A stretch of DNA of 18,258 bases, taken from Caldilinea sp. (lineage in GTDB: Bacteria; Chloroflexota; Anaerolineae; Caldilineales; Caldilineaceae). The stretch covers positions 1-18,258 of the forward strand of contig JANWYX010000109.1 in assembly GCA_025055055.1 (NCBI GenBank), read 5' to 3'. Every line of letters begins with the position of its first letter. Within the stretch, counting starts at the first letter, position 1. Below the pieces are notes generated by a model that saw only the letters and a list, made by a program, of their open reading frames with translations, had not been told where the DNA came from and did not search any database. This document shows, in pieces, positions 1 to 18,173 of this stretch. Both the position numbers and the translations under genes were made by a program.

Positions 1-30
1 CTCGGCGCTCTGCTGCGACGCGGGAATGGT

Positions 31-1017
<987 letters not shown>

Positions 1018-1023
1018 CGTTTT

Positions 1024-2649
<1,626 letters not shown>

Positions 2650-2685
2650 GGCTTTATCGGAGTGTTTTCACCCATACAAAGTCTT

Positions 2686-3363
<678 letters not shown>

Positions 3364-3395
3364 GCTGCACTTTTCCCCTTATTTCACCGATTCCA

Positions 3396-3445
3396 ACACT
3401 TTCTGTGTTCTCTGCGACCTTTGTTTCTCTGTGACCCTTGTCGCC
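3396..3445 (-). repeat. Degenerate CACAGAGA-type intergenic repeat
   Basis: Read on the minus strand, the stretch consists of degenerate iterations of CACAGAGAA, separated by AAACAAAGGTCG and similar. Similar purine-biased words recur in other gaps of this window (5720-5741, 15965-16011, 18041-18060) but not inside the genes. It looks like a dispersed non-coding repeat family. No open frame or protein was seen in it. Confidence 0.4.
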
Positions 3446-3487
3446 GTAATTCCCCTGCGCCGGAGCGGCCTTATGCTGCAAAAAACT

Positions 3488-3496
3488 TTTATAACA
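3488..3496 (-). promoter_or_regulatory. Possible extended -10 element for the histidine phosphatase gene
   Basis: Read on the minus strand, this is TGTTATAAA: a TGN extension plus a -10 matching TATAAT at 5 of 6 bases. No clear -35 is visible. It lies back to back with the -35 of the argC promoter and would give a 5' leader of about 118 bases. Transcription from one side would load supercoils on the other. Tentative. Confidence 0.35.
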
Positions 3497-3498
3497 GA

Positions 3499-3696
<198 letters not shown>

Positions 3697-3722
3697 GAGA
3701 TGTTTCTACGAAAGGCGAGGAG

Positions 3723-4754
<1,032 letters not shown>

Positions 4755-4832
4755 GCTTGCATTTTTTATGAAGTTACCGAACTCCACGTTGGCTGTGAAT
4801 TTTTCGGGAAGCTGCATAGCGTTTCTGGAGGA

Positions 4833-4861
4833 TTGTGACGAGTCTAACGTGACGATTTAAA
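4833..4861 (+). promoter_or_regulatory. Possible internal promoter before argB
   Basis: TTGTGA (4833-4838), a 17-base spacer, then TTTAAA (4856-4861) give 4 of 6 matches at each box. A second -10-like TATAGT lies at 4881-4886 without a -35. The 175-base gap between argC and argB is long for an operon and locally AT-rich, so a secondary promoter is plausible but weakly supported. Confidence 0.3.
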
Positions 4862-4929
4862 AATTATCAGGTCTAAAATTTATAGTTTGAGGCGAGTGCG
4901 GACAGAAGCAAGTGCAAACACAGGAACAT

Positions 4930-5709
<780 letters not shown>

Positions 5710-5719
5710 CTCTTTCATT

Positions 5720-5766
5720 GAGAGGGGCAGAGGGCACAGAGATTGGCTTTTGACGCTCTGCCTCTC
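5720..5766 (+). other. Hairpin in the argB-argD gap
   Basis: GAGAGG (5720-5725) pairs with CCTCTC (5761-5766) and CAGAG (5728-5732) with CTCTG (5756-5760). That is 11 pairs with a GG bulge and a 23-base loop. No T-run follows, so it is not an intrinsic terminator. It may shape mRNA processing between argB and argD, or may simply be a folded copy of the CACAGAGA-type repeat, whose wording it shares. Confidence 0.4.
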
Positions 5767-5807
5767 TACGGTGAACTTTTCCACCGAAGGCCGAACAAGG
5801 AGGGGGC

Positions 5808-7034
<1,227 letters not shown>

Positions 7035-7117
7035 CGCGCTCAGAATGGGGTGCGAATGGATGAGGATTGCTGTCGTTGAGGAACGTTGTTGTTGGGGAAT
7101 ATGTAGAGGAACTGGGA

Positions 7118-7702
7118 ATGCCCATAATTATTCAACCGGCTGAAGAGTCGCATGTGCTCCCCATCACCGAACTGGTGAATCTGTTTGCGGCTGAAAATTT
7201 GATGCTGCCGCGCACCGAAGAAAGCGTGCGTCAGACGCTGGCAGACTGGCTTGTGGCCGTCGATCCCAACGCCCGTCCGCACGATCCGCCGATCCTGGCG
7301 TGCGGTGCGTTGGTCCCGTTGACCGAAACGCTGGTCGAGCTGCGTTCGCTGGCGGTGCATCCCAGCCAGCAGGGCAAAGGGTTAGGTGGTCACATGGTGA
7401 ACCATCTCGTGCAATTGGCGCGCGAACGGGGCTATCATCAGATCTGTGCGCTGACACTGCGCGAACAGTTTTTCGTGCGGCTTGGCTTCGAGCCGGTCGA
7501 TCGCTGGAGCATCAGCCCGAAGGTGTGGCAGGCGTGCATCTACTGCCCCAAATTTCATCGCTGCGATGAAGTGGCGGTGATCATGAACCTGGTCGAAAAC
7601 CCCCAGACGGCGACGCACCCCCTGGCGAGACCGGTGGGCTGGAATACGTTGCTCAAATGGAGCGAATGGCAACCGCTCAAGCTGGCCTACAAACAGAAGT
7701 AG
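7118..7702 (+). CDS. GNAT-type N-acetylglutamate synthase
   Basis: GNAT-fold acetyltransferase, 194 residues, that most likely makes N-acetylglutamate from glutamate and acetyl-CoA, the first arginine step. The acetyl-CoA loop Q85-G-K-G-L-G90 follows the strand LRSLAVHP. NLFAAENLMLPRTEESV near the start and CPKFHRCDEVAV (143-154) are features I associate with short stand-alone acetylglutamate synthases and with the GNAT domain fused to ArgH in some bacteria. No argJ is seen in the window, and a dedicated synthase fits the linear pathway. ATG 7118 is preferred over TTG 7067 because AGAGGA lies 7 bases upstream and the protein then begins at the first GNAT strand. It ends 8 bases from a convergent gene. 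Confidence 0.85.
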   Translation: MPIIIQPAEESHVLPITELVNLFAAENLMLPRTEESVRQTLADWLVAVDPNARPHDPPILACGALVPLTETLVELRSLAVHPSQQGKGLGGHMVNHLVQLARERGYHQICALTLREQFFVRLGFEPVDRWSISPKVWQACIYCPKFHRCDEVAVIMNLVENPQTATHPLARPVGWNTLLKWSEWQPLKLAYKQK

Positions 7703-7710
7703 GCGAAAGT

Positions 7711-8441
7711 TCAATAGGGCGGCCGGGCCGGGCCGTTGTATTTGCAAAGTCCCGTGCGCGGGGAGTTGAAGCGCAGGCGCGGGCCGCCGTAGAGTGTGCA
7801 GCCGTGCGTCTTGGCGTGGATTGCGCACAGGTAGCAGGCCGGCTCCCCGCGTTCGTAGTAACATTGCATGCAGATGTGCGTCGCCGGCTCCCCGCATGCA
7901 ACGCATGCAAAAGCGGGCAATAGGTTGCGTGCCATCAATGTCACCGGTTTGGCGGAGAGCGGCTTGCCCGTGCGCTCGGTGACGACTTCGATTTTTAGTT
8001 CGGTGGGGGAGCCGAAATCATATTCATATTTGCCTTTCAGGCCGGGGCGTAAGACGTCGCCGAGCCGGGTCGTCAGGCTCTTCTGATCGCCGATGGCGAA
8101 GAAGCCGTCGATCAGCTCCTGATAGCGGGTGCTGCCGAAGACGAAGTGGCTCATGTGACCGCAGCAGTCGACCCAGATGGCGCGCAAATAGGCGTCCAGG
8201 TCTTGCAATGTGGCGCTTGCGGGAGCCTCTAGGTGAAGCCAATAGCGCCCATCGACGGCGTCGCGCACGACGATATGGTAAAGCGGCTGCGTTTTGCGTT
8301 TGCCAGACTCCGCCTTTTCGACGGCGGCCTGACGCGCAACGCAGCTCGTCAGGTGTTTGACCATGGCGGAGGCCGCCACTTCTTGCTCACAGAAGGCGCA
8401 GACGCCCTTCGAGCTACTCTTTGAAGCACTTGCGCGTGCCA

Positions 8442-8442
<1 letters not shown>
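7711..8442 (-). CDS. PRiA4_ORF3-like protein with N- and C-terminal zinc-binding clusters
   Basis: 243 residues in three parts. Residues 15-34 form a C2HC zinc finger (C15, C18, H30, C34). Residues about 54-155 match the plasmid pRiA4b ORF-3-like fold (YHIVVRDAVDGRYWLHLEAP, ATLQDLDAYLRAIWVDC, then YDFGSPTELKIEV), a family of unknown function widespread in bacteria. Residues 180-213 carry cysteine pairs C180/C183, C191/C194 and C203/C206, plus H209 and H213, suggesting two zinc sites. The ATG at 8442 shares its A with the TGA of the upstream gene (TGATG), so translation is probably coupled and this start is preferred to TTG 8445. A nucleic-acid or protein binding role is a guess from the zinc clusters. 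Confidence 0.8.
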
Positions 8443-8993
<551 letters not shown>

Positions 8994-9157
8994 TCGGCAT
9001 GGAGTCCTTTCTTGTTTATTTTGATCGAAGTTTGCAGTTAGCCCGCCCTTCAGGGAGCTTTATGGCATTGAACGAATTGCTGTCAGCCCGTAGGCGTTGC
9101 TAGGAGCTGCGCTTCTTTGAATTATCCAAAACCTTGCGGCCTGTCGAGGATATGCGG

Positions 9158-9640
9158 CTATGAGGCCAGCTCTCGTTCGGAAACGACAATGCCATCGCCA
9201 TCTGCATACAGCATATGACCGGGCTTGAAGGTCACGCCGGCGAAGGTGACATCGACGTTGACGGCACCGGCGCTGCGTTTTTCACTGCGTCGTGGATGGG
9301 CGGCCAGCGCCTTGACGCCGAGCGGCAGCGTCGCCAGCGTCTGGGTATCGCGCACGCAGCCGTTGACGACCACGCCTGCCCAGCCGTTTTGCACCGCCAG
9401 CTGCGCCAGCCGATCGCCGAGCAAGGCGCAGCGCAGCGAGCCGCGGCCGTCGACGACCAGCACGCGGCCCAGTCCCGGCTGTGAGAGCTGTTCGCGCACG
9501 GCGCTGTTGTCTTCGTTGGCGTCAACGGTGACGATCGAGCCGTGAAATGCGATCACGCCACCGAAGTCGCGAAAGATAGGCTCGACCACCTGCACTTGGT
9601 CGGCGTACCGGTCGCAAAGATCGGCAGTTGCGTAACCCAT
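9158..9640 (-). CDS. RraA/HMG aldolase family protein
   Basis: 160 residues, the RraA fold. The sequence carries DGRGSLRCALLGDRLA (64-79) and GVVVNGCVRD (89-98). D76 and R97-D98 are separated as D-x20-R-D, the signature that binds the divalent metal and pyruvate part in 4-hydroxy-4-methyl-2-oxoglutarate/oxaloacetate aldolases of this family. E. coli RraA itself inhibits RNase E. With the metal motif intact I favour an aldolase or oxaloacetate decarboxylase activity over RNase regulation, though genome pipelines usually name such proteins RraA. ATG 9640 is chosen over the longer frame to 9736 because AAAGGA lies just upstream and residue 1 then matches family N-termini. It is a single gene with an upstream gap of about 370 bases. 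Confidence 0.85.
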   Translation of the reverse strand: MGYATADLCDRYADQVQVVEPIFRDFGGVIAFHGSIVTVDANEDNSAVREQLSQPGLGRVLVVDGRGSLRCALLGDRLAQLAVQNGWAGVVVNGCVRDTQTLATLPLGVKALAAHPRRSEKRSAGAVNVDVTFAGVTFKPGHMLYADGDGIVVSERELAS

Positions 9641-9952
9641 GTGGAGCGTCCTTTCTTGCCGTTGTTGATACAGCATCTTATCATTGCTCAAGGACGTTTG
9701 ACCATTTTTCATGCCACTTTTCACGCTTTCCCGCAAAGCGTAGAGAGAACCGGCGGGATTCCATAACGCGCTCCCGCCGGGGCTGCGCCCGTCGATCGAG
9801 GCGCAACACAGTTTGTTTCTTCTTCGCTATCGTTTTTTCGCTATTGTTTGTTGTGAAATGGAGTAGCGTCTTTCTGTCGCCGAAGGAATGGTCTCTCTGC
9901 GGGTTTGGCGTGTCTTTTTGCTTGCGAGCAGGAAAAAACAGGCGGGAATAAA
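9641..9952. other. Gene-free stretch with two inverted repeats and a tandem repeat
   Basis: No convincing gene here. It holds a 7-bp inverted repeat ACGCTTT/AAAGCGT (9723-9729 with 9735-9741), then a perfect 9-bp one CCGGCGGGA/TCCCGCCGG (9750-9758 with 9772-9780); neither has a T-run on either strand. A 14-bp tandem pair TTCGCTATCGTTTT / TTCGCTATTGTTTG lies at 9823-9850, 12 of 14 bases alike. The rraA-like promoter should lie near 9660-9720 on the minus strand, but I see no box pair good enough to call. Confidence 0.5.
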
Positions 9953-9984
9953 AACAGGTCAGACTCCGGCGAGTCTGACCTGTT
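9949..9984 (-). terminator. Intrinsic terminator of the hsp20 gene
   Basis: AACAGGTCAGACTC (9953-9966) and GAGTCTGACCTGTT (9971-9984) are perfectly complementary over 14 bp with a CGGC tetraloop. On the minus strand the stem runs into TTTTTATT. It lies 24 bases beyond the hsp20 stop codon, in the right orientation. The strongest hairpin in the window. Confidence 0.9.
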
Positions 9985-10007
9985 GCACCGGTTGAAGCAA
10001 GCCAACC

Positions 10008-10448
<441 letters not shown>

Positions 10449-10482
10449 TGTTCTCAACTCCTTTCTGTCTGTTTAGCAGACC

Positions 10483-10588
10483 CTCAATTGTTCAAACTCG
10501 GCCTGAATTGTTCAAACTCGGCGATGGCTGCTGTTTTTCAATCTGTTTTTCAATCGCTTGTTTTCTGAATCCGCTTGTTTTCTGAATC
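10483..10588. repeat. Three successive tandem duplications (AABBCC) upstream of hsp20
   Basis: Two 20-base copies of CTCAATTGTTCAAACTCGGC (10483-10502 and 10503-10522, one difference) are followed by 8 bases. Then come two perfect 12-base copies of CTGTTTTTCAAT (10531-10542, 10543-10554), and directly two perfect 17-base copies of CGCTTGTTTTCTGAATC (10555-10571, 10572-10588). The three units are unrelated in sequence and each occurs exactly twice. On the hsp20 strand they read as A-rich words such as ATTGAAAAACAG. They would lie in the hsp20 leader if transcription starts near 10591. Confidence 0.9.
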
Positions 10589-10597
10589 GTTGTCTCC

Positions 10598-10603
10598 ACT
10601 ATA
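10598..10603 (-). promoter_or_regulatory. Possible -10 box for hsp20
   Basis: The minus strand reads TATAGT, 5 of 6 against TATAAT. At the right distance upstream there is no sigma-70 -35 box, so an alternative sigma factor, an activator or a different promoter remains possible. If used, the mRNA leader is about 143 bases and includes all three tandem duplications. Confidence 0.3.
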
Positions 10604-10720
10604 GCGGTTTTATGTTAGAAGCGCGCGTGTGCTTTGTTATCAACAGATTTGTAGATTGTCAGCGATGTGTTTGCGCACATGTACGGGCGCAAAGTACATA
10701 GACTTGAGAGCTTGATCGGC

Positions 10721-10749
10721 TTGGGTTCGTTGCGGGGATCGTCTATACT
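10721..10749 (+). promoter_or_regulatory. Promoter for the sugar epimerase gene
   Basis: TTGGGT (10721-10726), a 17-base spacer and TATACT (10744-10749, 5 of 6). Transcription would start near 10756, giving a leader of about 39 bases with AAGGA before the GTG start at 10795. Confidence 0.5.
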
Positions 10750-10794
10750 GCTCGCTGGAATGGAGAAGCGATAGACGAGAAGGAACGGATAGAA

Positions 10795-11751
10795 GTGCGC
10801 GTTCTCTTGACAGGCATCGCCGGCTTTGCCGGCAGTTTTTTGGCGGAGCTACTGGTGCGTGAGCCAGAGGTGGAGCTGCACGGTGTGGTCCATCGCCACG
10901 ATCGACGCATTGCGCACCTCGCCAACCGCATTCACCTCCATCGCGGCGATCTGCGCAACGCCGTATGGGTTGGCGAACTGATCGAACAAGTGCGGCCCGA
11001 GTACGCACTGCACCTGGCGGCCTGGAGCGACGTTGGTGGGAGCTGGCATCATCCCTGGACTACTTATGAACTCAATATTCAATGTCAGTTGAACTTACTG
11101 GAAGCGCTGCGCCGCTGGCAGCCGACTTGTCGCACGCTGGTGGTGTCCTCGAACGAGGTGTACGGCCTCGTGCAGCCGGAAGACTTGCCGATCGATGAGG
11201 AGACACCTTTTCGCCCCAATTCCCCTTATGGCGTCAGCAAGATCGCGCAGGACATGATGGGGCTGCAATATTTCAACAGTCATCGCATGCCCATCATCCG
11301 GGCGCGTAGCTTCAACCATCTGGGGCCTGGCCAGGCCGACGACTTTGCCGCCAGCGCGTTCGCCCGCCAGATCGCCGAGATCGAGCTAGGGCTGCGCGAG
11401 CCGGTGGTGCGCGTCGGCAATCTCAACGCCGAGCGCGACTTCACCGATGTACGCGACGTCGTGCGTGCCTACTGGCTGTTGGTGCGTCAGGGAGAAGCCG
11501 GTCTCTGCTACAACGTAGGCTCGGGGAAACCCTATTCGATCCGTTGGTTGTTGGAGACGCTGCTTGAGCTTTCCTCCGTTCAGATCCGCGTCGAAGTGGA
11601 TCCGGCTCGTTTACGTCCAAGCGACGTTCCCTGTTCTTACTGCGACAACCGACGCCTCATGCAGGCCACCGGTTGGCGTCCGGAGATCGATCTACGCACC
11701 GCACTGCGCGATCTGCTTGACAGCTGGCGCGCCCAGTTGCGCAAATCATAA
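10795..11751 (+). CDS. NAD(P)-dependent NDP-sugar epimerase/reductase, likely GDP-4-keto-6-deoxymannose reductase type
   Basis: 318-residue extended short-chain dehydrogenase. The Rossmann motif G7-I-A-G-F-A-G13 comes first. D52 in HRGDL follows the second strand. S119 in VVSSNEVYG and Y145-G-V-S-K149 supply the catalytic Ser-Tyr-Lys set. RSFNHLGPGQ (171-180) and RDFTDVRDVVRAY (214-226) are typical of GDP-mannose-derived sugar enzymes, and LRPSDVPCSYCDNRRLMQATGW near the end resembles GDP-4-dehydro-6-deoxy-D-mannose reductase (RMD). It would then make GDP-D-rhamnose for surface glycans, but a 4-epimerase is also possible and the usual partner GMD is not in the window. Start GTG 10795 has AAGGA about 9-10 bases upstream. 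Confidence 0.85.
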   Translation: MRVLLTGIAGFAGSFLAELLVREPEVELHGVVHRHDRRIAHLANRIHLHRGDLRNAVWVGELIEQVRPEYALHLAAWSDVGGSWHHPWTTYELNIQCQLNLLEALRRWQPTCRTLVVSSNEVYGLVQPEDLPIDEETPFRPNSPYGVSKIAQDMMGLQYFNSHRMPIIRARSFNHLGPGQADDFAASAFARQIAEIELGLREPVVRVGNLNAERDFTDVRDVVRAYWLLVRQGEAGLCYNVGSGKPYSIRWLLETLLELSSVQIRVEVDPARLRPSDVPCSYCDNRRLMQATGWRPEIDLRTALRDLLDSWRAQLRKS

Positions 11752-11821
11752 CGAACTTCTCCAAAGACTCACAGTAAATAATTAGAGAAGATTGAAGAAA
11801 CCAATAAAGGAGATTTTTCGC

Positions 11822-12520
<699 letters not shown>

Positions 12521-12540
12521 ACACACCGATCGCGCATTCT

Positions 12541-12576
12541 TTGTGAACGACGCAAAATAGCATAGAATTTGCGGCT
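12541..12576 (+). promoter_or_regulatory. Promoter with overlapping inverted repeat before the DUF318 permease
   Basis: TTGTGA (12541-12546), 16-base spacer, TAGAAT (12563-12568, 5 of 6). The transcription start would fall about 1-2 bases before the ATG at 12577, and no Shine-Dalgarno is seen, so the mRNA is probably leaderless. CGCAAA (12551-12556) and TTTGCG (12568-12573) form a perfect 6-bp inverted repeat 11 bases apart that brackets the -10, an operator-like position for a repressor. The sequence does not match Zur or Fur boxes that I know. Confidence 0.45.
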
Positions 12577-13677
<1,101 letters not shown>

Positions 13678-13725
13678 GATGGCGGCGCTTGCCGCTGAAT
13701 GCAGGCGCATTTGAAGAGGCGTGCG

Positions 13726-14478
13726 ATGAATATGTTGAGTCGTCCGAGATTTCAAAATGCGCTCAAGGCGTTGGCGCTGTTGGCCCTGGCCGTCTTTCTC
13801 TATACACGCCTCGCCGGCGGCGTGCTTTTTTTCTATATCAATCAGCGATTCGTGGCTTACACCATCTTCGCCATCGTCGGGTTGGTGATGGTGGCTCTCA
13901 GTTATCGTCCGACGTCGCGTCAAGACAAAGCCGACGATGCGCTTCACAGCCATTATCGGCTAGGTTGGGCGGGGCTGGCGATCGTGATGGCGCCGATTGC
14001 GCTCGGTCTGCTGGTGCCCCCTCAGCCTCTGGGCGCAGCGGCGATGCAAAATCGAGAGATCAACGTCGCCTCGCAGACGCGTTCGGCACTGCCGGCGGCC
14101 GTGCGCGCCGCCGCCCAGAAGGGGGCCGCCGAGCGCAACCTGCTGGACTGGCTGCACGCCTTTTCCACCTCGCCGAATCCGGCCCAGGAGTTTGCGGGCC
14201 AGCCGGTGGATGTGATCGGCTTCGTTTATCACGACGAACGCCTGGGCGAAAACGAAATGTTGGTCAACCGCTTCGTTGTAAGTTGCTGCGTAGCCGACGC
14301 CAGCGCGGTCTCGATGATCGTGCGCTGGCCTGACGCTGCCTCGCTTCCCAACGATGCCTGGGTGCAGGTGAAAGGAGTCTTGCAGCCAGGCGAGTTCAAC
14401 GGAAGGGCGCTGCCGATCGTGGTCGCTCAGGAAGTGATTCCCACTGCACTGCCCAATCAGCCGTATCTCTATCCTTGA
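13726..14478 (+). CDS. TIGR03943 family protein, partner of the DUF318 permease
   Basis: 250 residues, the YcgQ/DUF1980-type partner encoded next to DUF318 permeases in many bacteria. Helices lie at about 13-30, 43-60 and 78-98, then a soluble domain of about 150 residues. Its conserved part reads VDVIGFVYHDERLGENEMLV (161-180), RFVVSCCVADA (182-192) and WVQVKGVLQPGEFNG. The CC pair at 187-188 with D191 is a likely metal site. ATG 13726 is chosen for the GAAGAGG 6 bases upstream; an in-frame ATG at 13699 is the alternative. The gap to the permease is 48 bases, so one operon. I infer that the pair moves or delivers a soft metal across the membrane. Confidence 0.85.
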   Translation: MNMLSRPRFQNALKALALLALAVFLYTRLAGGVLFFYINQRFVAYTIFAIVGLVMVALSYRPTSRQDKADDALHSHYRLGWAGLAIVMAPIALGLLVPPQPLGAAAMQNREINVASQTRSALPAAVRAAAQKGAAERNLLDWLHAFSTSPNPAQEFAGQPVDVIGFVYHDERLGENEMLVNRFVVSCCVADASAVSMIVRWPDAASLPNDAWVQVKGVLQPGEFNGRALPIVVAQEVIPTALPNQPYLYP

Positions 14479-14501
14479 GCTGTTAAGGTCGTTCGAATAT
14501 C

Positions 14502-14534
14502 GCCCGGTGGCCTCTTCACAGAATGCAACCGGGC
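14502..14534 (+). other. Hairpin immediately before the Big_5/PD40 gene
   Basis: GCCCGGT (14502-14508) pairs with ACCGGGC (14528-14534) over 7 bp with a 19-base loop. No T-run follows. It abuts the TTG start at 14536 and could affect access of ribosomes to the start region, or slow read-through from the permease operon. Confidence 0.35.
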
Positions 14535-14535
14535 C

Positions 14536-15948
<1,413 letters not shown>

Positions 15949-15964
15949 ACAAACCATTCCCGAT

Positions 15965-16011
15965 AAAAACGCAGCGCCCGGAGACGCAGCGAGCGCAAAG
16001 AGCCATGCACA
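15965..16011 (+). repeat. Degenerate ACGCAGAG-type intergenic repeat
   Basis: Contains ACGCAGCG, GGAGACGCAGCG, GCGCAAAGA and GCACAGGG in succession, a degenerate version of the words seen at 3396-3445, 5720-5741 and 18041-18060. No gene in the 284-base gap 15949-16232 other than this, the promoter and the hairpin listed next. Confidence 0.35.
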
Positions 16012-16113
16012 GGGCCCCTAGGCGCACGATGTCTCGACGATGGAGCGATCTTGGGAGGGGCGGACTCGTCATGGCGTAAGAGGCGCATTGCATTCGGTGT
16101 GGTTTTTGTCTTC

Positions 16114-16122
16114 TGATATAAT
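16114..16122 (+). promoter_or_regulatory. Extended -10 promoter for the membrane protein/HD pair
   Basis: TGATATAAT: a consensus TATAAT (16117-16122) with the TGN extension. The -35 region is poor, as allowed for extended -10 promoters. Transcription would start near 16129, only 8 bases before the hairpin at 16137-16171. Confidence 0.5.
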
Positions 16123-16136
16123 GAGAGTTCCGGGCG

Positions 16137-16171
16137 ACCGCCCATGCGATGAGCTGCTTCGCATGGGCGGT
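16137..16171 (+). other. Perfect 13-bp hairpin in the mRNA leader
   Basis: ACCGCCCATGCGA (16137-16149) and TCGCATGGGCGGT (16159-16171) are perfectly complementary, with a 9-base loop TGAGCTGCT. No T-run follows, so termination on the plus strand is unlikely. Close to the predicted 5' end it could protect the mRNA from decay or bind a regulator; as DNA it is also an inverted repeat suited to a dimeric protein. Confidence 0.65.
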
Positions 16172-16232
16172 GTTCTTGGCGGATAAGATCGGCGGGGCAA
16201 GGCGACGGGGCCGATTCATAGGGGCAGAGGCA

Positions 16233-17216
<984 letters not shown>

Positions 17217-17248
17217 GTCGTTGCAGAGGAGTTGTTACAGAGGAATCA

Positions 17249-18010
17249 ATGACAAACGAGACAGCAAACAAATATGCATCCGACGGATCGGGTGACAATC
17301 AGAACGAGCAGGCCAAGACGAACGTTGCGATTACGTCGAACGGCTATCGTTTGGTCACCGTAGACGACTTGAAACGGGATGCAGAGGTCACGGCCATTTT
17401 GCAGGCGGCGAACGCCACCATGAAGCAACTCGGCTACACCGAACACGGGCAACGACACGCCGGGCTGGTGGGCAACATCGCTCAAAACGTGCTCGAACAC
17501 CTGGGGTATGACCAACGCACCTATCAACTGGCCAACATTGCAGGTTACCTTCATGACATCGGCAACATCATTCACCGACAGCACCACGCAATGAGCGGCG
17601 CACTGATGGCGTGGGAGATCTTGAAACGCATGAACATGGCGCCCCAAGAGTGTGCACTGATCATGAACGCCATCGGCAATCATGAAGAGGAACGCGGCAC
17701 CGCCACCAATGCCGTCAGCGCCGCCGTTATCATCGCCGACAAGGCGGATGTGCACCGCAGCCGCGTCCAAAACCCGCGCATGGAAGATTTCGATATTCAC
17801 GATCGGGTCAACTACGCCGCCAAACGCAGCTTTGTGCGTGTGCGACCGGAAGAAAAGATCATTGCGCTGGAGCTGGAGATCGACACCTACTACGCCGCCG
17901 TCATCGAGTACTTTGAAATTTTTCTGAGCAGGATGACGATGATGCGCCAGGCGTGTGAGTTTTTGGGCTGCAAATACCAGTTGATCATCAATGACACCCA
18001 ATTCGCCTAG
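17249..18010 (+). CDS. HD-domain metal-dependent phosphohydrolase
   Basis: 253 residues, cytoplasmic. A polar, low-complexity N-terminus (1-30) is followed by an HD domain at about 65-170. Candidate metal ligands are H66 and H70 in TEHGQRHAG, the paired H102-D103 in GYLHDIGN, H112/H113 in RQHHAMSGA, H145 in IGNHEEE and D164 or D167 in IIADKADVHRSR. The order H...HD...H...H...D is that of COG1418-like HD hydrolases acting on phosphate esters or nucleotides. The last 80 residues (RVNYAAKRSFVRV to the end) form an alpha/beta tail I cannot assign. ATG 17249 has AGAGG 5 bases upstream. Coupling with a membrane protein gene suggests, but does not show, a signalling or lipid-phosphate role. Confidence 0.85.
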   Translation: MTNETANKYASDGSGDNQNEQAKTNVAITSNGYRLVTVDDLKRDAEVTAILQAANATMKQLGYTEHGQRHAGLVGNIAQNVLEHLGYDQRTYQLANIAGYLHDIGNIIHRQHHAMSGALMAWEILKRMNMAPQECALIMNAIGNHEEERGTATNAVSAAVIIADKADVHRSRVQNPRMEDFDIHDRVNYAAKRSFVRVRPEEKIIALELEIDTYYAAVIEYFEIFLSRMTMMRQACEFLGCKYQLIINDTQFA

Positions 18011-18040
18011 GGCATCGAGCGCAATTTCTTTCACCGCCAG

Positions 18041-18060
18041 GTCACGCAGACGCAGAAAGA
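18041..18060 (+). repeat. Short ACGCAGA-type intergenic repeat
   Basis: GTCACGCAGACGCAGAAAGA, again of the purine-biased word family seen in three other gaps. It lies in the 163-base gap between the HD gene and the last, partial gene. No promoter box was convincing in this gap. Confidence 0.35.
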
Positions 18061-18173
18061 AATCTTTGACGCGTTCCCTCCCTCTCGTTTTGGGGTTGTA
18101 ACTATTTAGAAAAGCCGGATCGCAGCCGAGCTCATCGAGAAAATTTTGTGCTCTACCAGTCGATAGGAACGAG

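Noticed and set aside
1018..1023. Missing terminator between the convergent ABC permease and beta-lactamase-like genes.
   Set aside because: The gap is 6 bases and no hairpin with a T-run is visible; close convergent ends are common, so nothing can be concluded.
4768..4860. A 30-codon frame between argC and argB starting ATG 4768.
   Set aside because: No Shine-Dalgarno, no Arg-codon enrichment, no hairpin following, composition like the rest of the gap. Chance is the simpler reading.
10449..10794. CIRCE element, ROSE-type RNA thermometer or DnaA box (TTATCAACA at 10637-10645) near hsp20.
   Set aside because: No TTAGCACTC palindrome, no segment complementary to the hsp20 Shine-Dalgarno, and a single DnaA-like nonamer is expected by chance.
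11752..11821. preQ1 riboswitch before yhhQ.
   Set aside because: A 6-bp CTTCTC/GAGAAG pairing exists, but the A-rich preQ1 tail and loop pattern are not present.
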